DNA of 8,721 bases from Myxococcales bacterium. Its GTDB lineage: Bacteria > Myxococcota_A > Polyangia > Fen-1088. Below the pieces are notes generated by a model that searched no databases, had not been told where the DNA came from, and saw nothing but the letters and a program-made list of their open reading frames with translations. How positions within the stretch are numbered: the first letter of the stretch is position 1; every line of letters begins with the position of its first letter. This document shows positions 1 to 5,640 of the stretch, piece by piece. Location: contig PMZX01000457.1 of the NCBI GenBank assembly GCA_003170035.1, forward strand, positions 290 through 9,010, read 5' to 3'. The position numbers and the translations under genes are program-made.

Positions 1-2
1 CG

Positions 3-1376
3 GGCGGCGCGGGCGGGAGCGCCACGCCGATTGCCAGGGGAGGCAGCGGTTCAGGCGGAATCGCAGGTGCCAACGGAGCCGCGGGTGCGGCCGGCGGAAG
101 AGGCGCGCCCGTAGGTGGAAGGGGCGGCCCTCCCCCTGCTGGGATCAGCAGTTTCGTCGCCTCACCCGCGACGATTGTAGTAGGGCAAAGTAGCACACTC
201 AGTTGGATGGTGACCGGTGCGTCGACCCTATCCATCGACCAGGGCATTGGCTCGGTCTTGGGCTCGACATCCGTGGTGGTCGCGCCCAGCCAGACCACGA
301 CCTACACGCTTACGTTTGATGGCTCCGTGTCGAGGCAGATGACGGTGACCGTGATACCAGCAGGTTTCTGGGCCACGGGCAGCATGACTGTGGCGAGGAC
401 GAATCACACAGCGACCTTGTTGTCCAACGGCAAGGTGCTCATCGCAGGTGGATACGATGGCACGAAGGTGCTTGCAAGCGCTGAGCTGTACGACCCAGCG
501 GCCGGCACCTTCACAGCGACCGGCAGCATGACTACGGCAAGGAGGTGGCACACGGCGACCTTGTTGCCCAACGGAATGGTTCTCATCGTCAGCGGAAGCA
601 GAGCCGAGCTGTACGATCCGAATACCGGCACATTCATGGCAACCGGCAGCTCGACCGTCTCAAGGATTCAGCACACGGCGACGCTGTTGCAGAGCGGGAT
701 GGTGCTCATCACTGGCGGAACCGATGGCACCAACGCACTCGCGAGCGCGGAGCTGTACGACCCGGCCGCCGGGACACTCACGGCTACCGGTAACCTGACC
801 GTCACGAGATATCAGCACGCAGCGACGCTGTTGCAGAGCGGGATGGTGCTCGTGGCCGGCGGATTCGTCCCCCCAACCGCAATGTACCAGACCTTTGGAC
901 TCACGAGCGCCGAGCTATACGACCCAAAGGCCGGGGTGTTCACGGCAACCGGCGACATGGGGGGGTGGAATTCATCACCCATTGCGACGTTGTTGCTGAA
1001 CGGGCAGGTCCTCATGGGGGGCGATGCCATGAGTTTCGAGGGGATTATCTCGGACCCCACCCTAGAGCTATATGATCCGGCGGCCAGGACATTTGCGTTT
1101 ACGGGGCGCATGAGTGCAGCAAGGGCGTGCTACACGATGACATTGCTACCGAGCGGGTTGGTGCTCATCGCAGGCGGATACGATGGTGGCGGAAATTGGG
1201 GCTCTTTCCTGGCGAGCGTGGAGCTATACGACCCAGGAACTGGCACATGCACAGCGACCGGCGGCATGGCCACGGAAAGAGAGTTCCACACGGCGACCTT
1301 GTTGCCGAACGGGACCGTCCTCGTCGCAGGTGGAGACGGAGGTTCGGTTCTCGCGAGCGCGGAACTGTACAAATAG
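3..1376 (+). CDS. Exported Kelch-repeat protein with Gly-rich linker and Ig-like domain (5' end outside window)
   Basis: The frame is open from the left edge, so the gene is 5'-partial; 457 residues are visible and the ATG at 207 is internal. Visible residues 1 to about 45 are a Gly/Ala-rich linker with few other residues. Next comes an Ig-like domain of about 70 residues (beta-rich, with VVGQSSTLSW and TTTYTLT). Then follow seven Kelch-type blades of about 48 residues from nt 369 to the stop, each of the form ATGSM..AR..HTATLLPNGKVLIAGG...ASAELYDP. Seven AELYDP-like ends are present, the last shortened to AELYK before the stop, so a complete seven-bladed beta-propeller is plausible. Blade 5 (about nt 945-1085) is the most divergent and lacks the R..HTAT signature. 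Proteins of this layout in Myxococcota are usually secreted or surface lipoproteins; the anchor would lie outside the window. Binding partner unknown. The Kelch assignment is firm; the cellular role is not. Confidence 0.9.
   Translation, partial: GGAGGSATPIARGGSGSGGIAGANGAAGAAGGRGAPVGGRGGPPPAGISSFVASPATIVVGQSSTLSWMVTGASTLSIDQGIGSVLGSTSVVVAPSQTTTYTLTFDGSVSRQMTVTVIPAGFWATGSMTVARTNHTATLLSNGKVLIAGGYDGTKVLASAELYDPAAGTFTATGSMTTARRWHTATLLPNGMVLIVSGSRAELYDPNTGTFMATGSSTVSRIQHTATLLQSGMVLITGGTDGTNALASAELYDPAAGTLTATGNLTVTRYQHAATLLQSGMVLVAGGFVPPTAMYQTFGLTSAELYDPKAGVFTATGDMGGWNSSPIATLLLNGQVLMGGDAMSFEGIISDPTLELYDPAARTFAFTGRMSAARACYTMTLLPSGLVLIAGGYDGGGNWGSFLASVELYDPGTGTCTATGGMATEREFHTATLLPNGTVLVAGGDGGSVLASAELYK
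369..1376 (+). repeat. Tandem Kelch-blade coding repeats (7 units, about 144 bp)
   Basis: The propeller is repetitive at DNA level as well as protein level. The clearest pair is a 30-bp exact repeat at 678-707 and 822-851, exactly 144 bp (48 codons) apart, in blades 3 and 4. A related block beginning CACACGGCGAC recurs at 549, 672 and 1287. Such identity in synonymous positions points to fairly recent blade duplication or gene conversion within the gene. Confidence 0.8.
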
Positions 1377-1401
1377 CCTCGACCTCTGCCGCGGCGAAGG
1401 G
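1375..1401 (+). repeat. 27-bp imperfect direct repeat, copy 1 (decayed stem-loop)
   Basis: This block starts inside the Kelch stop codon and matches 1961-1987 at 24 of 27 positions. Shared parts are AGCCTCGACC and CCGCGGCGA. In this copy the potential stem (CCTCG/CGAAGG side and CCTC/GCGG side) is imperfect. The position directly behind a stop codon suggests a terminator-like stem-loop, but there is no T-run. Confidence 0.55.
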
Positions 1402-1435
1402 TGCGCATTCAACTCGCCGTCGACAGGGCGTGGCT

Positions 1436-1954
1436 ATGCTACGATCGAGCTTCGGTTCGTGGTTGGACCGGGCGAGACGCGAGCTTGCGCGCAGAAGCTT
1501 GGGGCCGGCGACGGTGATCCCGCTCGACGGCACGGGCAGCTTTCTGACCAGGTACCCCGCGAACGGCAGCACTTCGCCCGCCTTCGCGGACAGTGGGTCG
1601 AACGCGATCTACTTCCTGGATAGCGCCAGCACGAACATTCCAGCCTGCCCCGACCCGTACGGTGGGTACTACTGCCCTGCCTCCACTCTGAACCTGTCGG
1701 CCAAGAATCAAGATGTCGGCGGCCCGGTCACAGTGACCGTGAACTTCAGCATCGCCAACGCCTTGGCCCTATTCGCCTACCAGAACCTCGCCTACAGCAA
1801 TCTGGGCGGACCGAGTGCCGCTCCTCAGTCGGGAACAACCACAGTGGGCGCGCATTTCGACTGGGGCTTGCCCTTCTACTTCGGCAGGAACGTCTTCACC
1901 GCTATCGAGGGCCAATCGACCCCGGCAGGAGTGGGACCGTTCGTCGCGTTCTGA
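1436..1954 (+). pseudogene. DUF3443 family protein, C-terminal remnant
   Basis: The open frame from ATG 1436 gives 172 residues. From about residue 21 (nt 1496) it matches my recollection of the C-terminal half of DUF3443 proteins: SLGPATVIPLDG, then ADSGSN at residues 51-56, YYCPASTLNLSA, and the C-terminal block FDWGLPFYFGRNVFTAIEG (141-159) ending GVGPFVAF. Family members are about 400 residues and exported. Here the N-terminal half and any signal peptide are absent, and the Kelch gene ends only 59 nt upstream. Residues 1-20 (Arg-rich) do not look like family sequence. The DSGSN motif resembles one of the two D-S/T-G motifs of pepsin-like folds, so one half of a possible two-lobe protein is left; that comparison is inference. 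I see no clear ribosome-binding site before 1436. Most likely a truncated, non-functional gene; a short expressed protein cannot be excluded. Confidence 0.65.
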
Positions 1955-1960
1955 GAAACC

Positions 1961-1987
1961 AGCCTCGACCGCTTCCGCGGCGAGGGG
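1961..1987 (+). terminator. 27-bp repeat copy 2: stem-loop behind DUF3443 remnant
   Basis: Six nt after the remnant's stop, this copy folds as CCTCG-(A bulge)-CCGC, loop TTCC, then GCGGCGAGG, a nine-pair stem at 1963-1985. It matches copy 1 at 1375-1401 in 24 of 27 positions. The location fits a transcription terminator between the convergent + and - genes. No T-tract follows (GGGTACAATTGG does), so intrinsic termination is uncertain. Confidence 0.4.
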
Positions 1988-1994
1988 GTACAAT
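1965..1994 (+). promoter_or_regulatory. Promoter-like pair pointing into the HEAT gene (weak)
   Basis: TCGACC (1965-1970), an 18-bp spacer and TACAAT (1989-1994) resemble a sigma70-type promoter overlapping repeat copy 2. A transcript would run antisense to the HEAT-repeat gene; no + strand gene follows. It may be an orphan promoter left by a rearrangement, or chance. Confidence 0.25.
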
Positions 1995-2032
1995 TGGATG
2001 TCTACCGGAGAACCCAGGGGGAAGGCACAGAA

Positions 2033-2623
2033 TCACGGAGGCGTGGGCGGGGGACGTCTGGCCTCGGCGAGGGCGTCCTCGATCACGCGAAGCTGCCTGC
2101 CCATCTGGCTGCGCACCTTGGGCACGGTCTCGACGTCGAAGCGCGCGCGCAGAAAGTCGGCCGCTTCCTCGGATCGCGTGAGCCCTAGCGCGATCGCCAC
2201 ATCCAACCTCACGTCGGGATCGGGGTGCGCCAGCAGGGGACCGAGCTGGCCCGGCACCAACGTGCCCCCGGTCCAACCAAGAGCCAGCGCTGCCTTGCGC
2301 AAGAGCAGCTTGTCGCCCGCGTCGGCCGAGGCGGCCTTCTGCTTCACCGCGGCCTCCAGGTATGCCCGGCCGGGACGCGTGGATACCAGGCCCAGGGCGC
2401 TGACCGCGTGCGCGCGAAGCTGCAGGTCAGCCTTGGCGTCGCCTGCGATCGCAATCAAGACCTCGTCGATCCCTGGTCCGAGTGCCCGCCACTCGGGAGC
2501 CGAACTCGGCAAGATGTTCGCCCGCAGACGGACCTCGACCGCGGTCCGATCCGGCCGGGCTGCCGGAGCGGCGGGCCCGGCCACAAGGACGCTCATCGCT
2601 GCGCTCAGCCAAAAGACGAGCAT
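2033..2623 (-). CDS. Exported HEAT-repeat protein
   Basis: This 196-residue protein starts with a probable signal peptide (MLVFWLSAAMSVLVAGPAAPA, cleavage near residues 20-23) and has no lipobox Cys, so a soluble periplasmic location is likely. Residues from about 45 to 190 are Ala/Leu-rich paired helices of HEAT type. The best unit is around residues 127-160, with LAHPDPDVRLDVAIALG followed by SEEAADFLRARF; earlier units lie near 50-80 and 84-120. The tail ends in PPPTPP. HEAT solenoids usually act as protein-binding scaffolds; I see no catalytic residues and cannot name a partner. It is divergent from the beta-barrel gene at 2704 and convergent with the DUF3443 remnant. Start ATG 2621-2623 gives the better signal peptide; Met10 is an alternative. 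The ribosome-binding site before it is weak (TTGGGGCA). Confidence 0.8.
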   Translation of the reverse strand: MLVFWLSAAMSVLVAGPAAPAARPDRTAVEVRLRANILPSSAPEWRALGPGIDEVLIAIAGDAKADLQLRAHAVSALGLVSTRPGRAYLEAAVKQKAASADAGDKLLLRKAALALGWTGGTLVPGQLGPLLAHPDPDVRLDVAIALGLTRSEEAADFLRARFDVETVPKVRSQMGRQLRVIEDALAEARRPPPTPP

Positions 2624-2647
2624 TGCCCCAACGTTAGCACGGCTTGG

Positions 2648-2676
2648 GTTATAGTCGCCCCCAACGGTGGTCCCAA
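2648..2676 (-). promoter_or_regulatory. Sigma70-type promoter for the HEAT-repeat gene
   Basis: Read on the minus strand: TTGGGA (plus 2671-2676), a 17-bp spacer, then TATAAC (plus 2648-2653). This is close to TTGACA-N17-TATAAT and lies 25 bp from the HEAT start codon. On the plus strand the same bases give a -10-like TATAGT (2650-2655) facing the gene at 2704, but with no good -35 at the right distance. The two divergent genes may therefore share or compete for this site. Confidence 0.45.
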
Positions 2677-2693
2677 CCCGCCGCCTAGCTCCC

Positions 2694-2698
2694 GGAGG
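2694..2698 (+). promoter_or_regulatory. Ribosome-binding site deciding the 2704 start
   Basis: GGAGG lies 5 nt before ATG 2704 but only 2 nt before the in-frame GTG 2701. The spacing favours ATG 2704. Confidence 0.7.
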
Positions 2699-2703
2699 AT
2701 GTG

Positions 2704-3576
2704 ATGGCTCGCCGCTTGACGATCGTAGCTTTCGCCCCGTTGTTCATTCTCGGCTTTGCCGCCGCAGCCCGTGCGCAAAGCGGAGCCGCTCCAACCGAAC
2801 CAGCCGAAGCCCAACCGGCAGAGGCCCAGCCGGCAGAGGCCCCAGCGGCAACCGAAGCGCCGGCGGCTGCAGGACCTTTGGGCTCCCTGGTCATTCCACC
2901 ACACTTCGGCTTGGCCGCCCGGGCGCGCTGGATCACCTTGCCCAACTGGTTCCTCGGCATGTTTACCAAGGCCAACCGGGCGCTGTCTTCCTACGGCGTC
3001 GGTCTTGAAGGGTTTCGGCGCAAGCGCGACGCGGAGAACCCGAACCGGTTCTGGGAGATCTCGCTCGGCCTGGGCTACCAGAACATGAGCCCGCCCGACG
3101 GGAACTGGCTGGGCAAGGGCCACGACGCGAGCATCGACACGGACTGGGTCCAGTTCAAGAACTTTGGTTTCTGGACCTTCGACCTCTCCTTCATCCAGCG
3201 CCAGTATTTCAATGACATCTTCGGCATCCACTATGGCGCCGGGCTGGGCCTGGCCATCGTCCAGGGCGACATCCTGCGCACGTCCTCCGCTGGCTGCACC
3301 GACCAGAACCTGGGCACGTGCCGGCCAAACGTGTGCACAGGAGGCGTCTGCACGGAAGCCGAGTTGCAGGCTTCCGCGAACAGCAACCAGCAGGACACCC
3401 CCGCGACTCCACACCGCTTCAGGGAAAGCTCGGTGCCAGGCGCGATTCCCATCCTGAACTTGATGTTCGGGGTCGACTTTCGTGTCCCGCAAGCCCCAGG
3501 CCTCGAGTTCCGCATCGACGCCGGTTTCTTCGACGCTCTTTTCCTGGGCGGCGGCGTCGCGTACGTATTCCCGTAG
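2704..3576 (+). CDS. Outer-membrane beta-barrel-like protein with Pro/Ala-rich N-terminal linker
   Basis: The 290-residue product has a clear signal peptide, MARRLTIVAFAPLFILGFAAAARA, cleaved before QSG (about residue 24). Residues 26-57 are a low-complexity Pro/Ala/Glu linker including three PAEAQ-type units. The rest alternates short amphipathic strands and turns: RFWEISLGLGYQ, WTFDLSFIQRQYF, IHYGAGLGLAIVQG, LNLMFGVDFRV, LEFRIDAGFFDALFLGGGVAYVFP. The chain ends in an aromatic-rich strand, as in many outer-membrane barrels. A segment at about 176-215 holds four Cys (178, 186, 191, 196) and looks like an exposed loop that could form disulfides. I do not recognise a named family. The barrel assignment is inferred from strand pattern, signal peptide and C-terminus. 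Start ATG 2704 is chosen by the GGAGG spacing. Confidence 0.75.
   Translation: MARRLTIVAFAPLFILGFAAAARAQSGAAPTEPAEAQPAEAQPAEAPAATEAPAAAGPLGSLVIPPHFGLAARARWITLPNWFLGMFTKANRALSSYGVGLEGFRRKRDAENPNRFWEISLGLGYQNMSPPDGNWLGKGHDASIDTDWVQFKNFGFWTFDLSFIQRQYFNDIFGIHYGAGLGLAIVQGDILRTSSAGCTDQNLGTCRPNVCTGGVCTEAELQASANSNQQDTPATPHRFRESSVPGAIPILNLMFGVDFRVPQAPGLEFRIDAGFFDALFLGGGVAYVFP
2800..2844 (+). repeat. 15-bp tandem repeat encoding PAEAQ units
   Basis: Three 15-bp units encode PAEAQ, PAEAQ and PAEAP just after the signal peptide of the beta-barrel-like protein. They form a flexible, acidic Pro/Ala linker, and such simple repeats often vary in copy number. Confidence 0.7.
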
Positions 3577-3597
3577 TCGCTGATACCCTCCCGCGAT

Positions 3598-3621
3598 GGT
3601 GCGCGGCGAGCAAAGCGCGCC
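3598..3621. terminator. Possible hairpin between convergent genes (weak)
   Basis: GGTGCGC (3598-3604) can pair with GCGCGCC (3615-3621), with one T-G wobble, around a 10-nt loop. It lies in the 59-bp gap between two convergent genes, where a bidirectional terminator is expected. There is no T-tract on either side, and short GC-rich pairings are common in this DNA. Confidence 0.2.
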
Positions 3622-3635
3622 GGCTCCCCACGCGA

Positions 3636-5633
3636 CTAGCGTCGGCTCTTGGGCGCGGGCTGCGGCCGCACCTGCAACGCCGATCGTTTCGATCCGCGCT
3701 GCAGGTCGAGCGTCCAGTCCGCGCCGATCGGCGCCAGCACCACGGCCGGCCGTACCGGATTCTGGCTGGTGAGTGGCTCACCCATGGCCCCGAGCAAGAT
3801 GTCGCCCGGCCGCAGCCCAGCGCGAATCGCCGGTGAATCCGCGACCACCGACACCACGCGCACCGCCCCCTCGGGCAACCCCAGCCGCTTGCGGCGAGCC
3901 GTAGCAACCGGCTTGAACGCGAAGCCCAGCCAGGCCGGCTGCACTCGGGCGGCCGCCTGCTGATCGGTGTCTAGCGCGACAAGAGCTGGCTTGACCGGGG
4001 GGCTGGCAGCGCCAGCCACCGACGCCAGCGTGAGATCGAGATCCTCGCACTTCTCCAGCGCAGTAAGTGCGGCCGCCGCCTTGGGCTGCGTCTGCAGGTA
4101 GTAGCGACCCGCGACGTCGAGCAAGACCGTGCGCATGCGCAAGAGAGCCGCCAGCCGCACCTCGGTCCGGTACGCGATCTGGTCGAGTCCGGCGGTGGCG
4201 CCGATGAGGCGCTGCAGGCGCGAGAGTTGCTTGCTGTCGGCTTCGGTCTGAGGCACAAGCTCGCGCAGAAGCTCGACGGCCAGCGTGCGCCGTTCGGCCG
4301 GTTTCAGCTTGCGCAAGGCGGGGAGGGCCAGGCGGGCAGCGAAGCCCGGCCGCGTGGCCAGGAATGCATCCAAACGCGCCTGATTGAGATCGCCGAGCGC
4401 AGTCGCCCAGGTCTTGGCATGCGCCTCAGTCTGGTCGAGAAACGCGGCAAGCTCGTCGCCCCGCCTGTCAATCTCGGCCAGGGTGTGTTCGCGCAGACGC
4501 GCCAGACCGTACTGCCCGGCCAGGCGATCGACCCGATCCCTCTGCGCCGCAAAGCCTTTGCCCGCCCAGGCCTTGTCCAGGAGCTGGTCGACGAACTTGT
4601 TGTCGTCCACCCGCCGGGCGCGCGCCGCGCGCAGCAAGATCTCGTCGAGAAACACCTCCGAGCTGCGCAAGGGCACGTCGGGGCTTTGGTCGGAGAACAA
4701 GACGCTGTCGTGTGCGGCGGCAAAGTGGCCGCCATGGGAAAGAGCCTGCAAGAACTCGAAGGCGTGCCCTACCGCCTCGGCCCCCCGCACTTCGGGATAG
4801 CAGCCGTAGGCAGGACGGTCGGCGGTGGATGAGAAGTAGCCGCAGGCTGCCCCTGACGGCAGCCGGCCGCGAGAATTCAGATCGTACAGATAGGCAAAGC
4901 CGCCGGAGAAACACTGGGACATGAGCGACACCACGCGCACCTGGGCGGGCAAGACCGCGAGCAACCCGCGCAGGCCGCGCACCGAGAGCGACTCGTGCGC
5001 TCCCCAGAGCGAGATGCGGTTGTCGAGCGGGTCACGAGGATTGGAGGTGCCGTGGTCGGTGACGAAGACCAGCAGGGTGTCGCCCGGCCGCAGCCGTGCA
5101 CTCAGCTCGTCGAACGTGTGGCGCAACTCGGCCCGGGTGGCGGGACGCAAGCTGTACCCGGCCAGGGAGGAGTTCTCGAAGTCGGTGAAATGGCGAAGCA
5201 GGTCGCCCACGACCGTCCCTTCCAGCAGCCAGGTTCCCTCGGGCTCGGGTCCGCGCACGGCCAGATCGGGCGCCGGGTTGCTGCCGTCGCTGGCCAGGAT
5301 GACGACGTGATCGCGCGGCACCCGCGCGCGCTCGAGCAGGCCGGCGAGTTGGCGCAGGTGCGAGAGGTGCGAGGCGAAGTTGTCCTCGCGATCCCCGCCC
5401 CCGTTGATCATCAGGACGTGCAGGCGATCGGGCGCCACCGGCTCGGCCGCACGCAAGGGCGCGGCCGCGAGCAGAAGCAGCGCAAGCAGAACTGTAATTC
5501 GGAGTAAGCGCGTCCCTTCCGCACGACGTTCCGTGTAGGGGCGACCGCAGGTCGCCCCTACTCGAACGATGCGATTTCGCGCCCGTTTCCCGCCACGGTA
5601 CTCCGAATCCGAGATGAGAAGACGCCGCATCAT
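3636..5633 (-). CDS. Secreted legumain/caspase-like (clan CD, C13-like) peptidase domain with C-terminal PDZ domain
   Basis: The 665-residue frame has a hydrophobic signal core at 46-60 (ITVLLALLLLAAAPL, then RAAEP), so the product should be exported. Residues 70-260 look like a clan CD cysteine peptidase: INGGGDREDNFASH near 76, a strand ending VFVTDHG with the putative catalytic His194, and VVSLMSQCFSGG with putative catalytic Cys241. The spacing resembles peptidase C13 (legumain). Residues about 330-540 are helical and charged with no recognised domain. Residues about 568-655 are PDZ-like: WLGFAFKP, VVSVVADSPAIRAGLRPGDILLGAMGEPL. It follows recD2 by 7 nt, so is probably co-transcribed. The N-terminus is odd: an in-frame palindromic element supplies residues about 9-46, and no ATG, GTG or TTG lies between it and the signal core. 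ATG 5633 or 5630 is therefore the only ordinary start. Substrate unknown; peptidase activity is inferred from the motifs. Confidence 0.82.
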   Translation of the reverse strand: MMRRLLISDSEYRGGKRARNRIVRVGATCGRPYTERRAEGTRLLRITVLLALLLLAAAPLRAAEPVAPDRLHVLMINGGGDREDNFASHLSHLRQLAGLLERARVPRDHVVILASDGSNPAPDLAVRGPEPEGTWLLEGTVVGDLLRHFTDFENSSLAGYSLRPATRAELRHTFDELSARLRPGDTLLVFVTDHGTSNPRDPLDNRISLWGAHESLSVRGLRGLLAVLPAQVRVVSLMSQCFSGGFAYLYDLNSRGRLPSGAACGYFSSTADRPAYGCYPEVRGAEAVGHAFEFLQALSHGGHFAAAHDSVLFSDQSPDVPLRSSEVFLDEILLRAARARRVDDNKFVDQLLDKAWAGKGFAAQRDRVDRLAGQYGLARLREHTLAEIDRRGDELAAFLDQTEAHAKTWATALGDLNQARLDAFLATRPGFAARLALPALRKLKPAERRTLAVELLRELVPQTEADSKQLSRLQRLIGATAGLDQIAYRTEVRLAALLRMRTVLLDVAGRYYLQTQPKAAAALTALEKCEDLDLTLASVAGAASPPVKPALVALDTDQQAAARVQPAWLGFAFKPVATARRKRLGLPEGAVRVVSVVADSPAIRAGLRPGDILLGAMGEPLTSQNPVRPAVVLAPIGADWTLDLQRGSKRSALQVRPQPAPKSRR
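5497..5608. mobile_element. Nested palindromic MITE/REP-like element inside a signal-peptide coding region
   Basis: Ten-bp perfect terminal inverted repeats, ATTCGGAGTA (5497-5506) and TACTCCGAAT (5599-5608), bracket a central hairpin at 5535-5561 that is nearly centred between them. The element has no coding capacity of its own. It reads through in frame within the downstream peptidase/PDZ gene. No target-site duplication is apparent. Without it, the flanks would join MMRRLLI directly to TVLLALLLLAAAPLRAA, a normal signal peptide. Confidence 0.55.
5535..5561. repeat. Perfect 12-bp inverted repeat with 3-nt loop
   Basis: GTAGGGGCGACC (5535-5546), GCA, then GGTCGCCCCTAC (5550-5561). Short palindromes of this GTAGGGGCGACC type recur as dispersed repeats in many bacterial genomes as far as I recall. 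On the coding strand it is read as VGATCGRPYT. In mRNA it would form a very stable hairpin shortly after the start codon. Confidence 0.9.
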
Positions 5634-5640
5634 GGTGGAC

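Noticed and set aside
207..1376. ATG 207 as the start of the Kelch gene
   Set aside because: The frame is open and protein-like upstream to the window edge (Gly-rich linker, then the first half of the Ig-like domain), so this Met is internal.
369..1376. CRISPR-like or satellite array
   Set aside because: The repeats are in frame, 144 bp apart and encode Kelch blades; no short identical repeats with unique spacers.
1127..1435. Extension of the DUF3443 frame upstream into the Kelch gene
   Set aside because: That stretch is out of frame within well-supported Kelch blades and translates to Arg/His-rich noise.
1815..2654. 279-residue open frame on the + strand
   Set aside because: It overlaps the DUF3443 end in another frame and runs antisense through the HEAT gene; the composition is Ser/Arg-rich and domain-free.
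2605..3492. 295-residue open frame on the - strand
   Set aside because: It is antisense to the beta-barrel-like gene, which has a signal peptide and a good ribosome-binding site.
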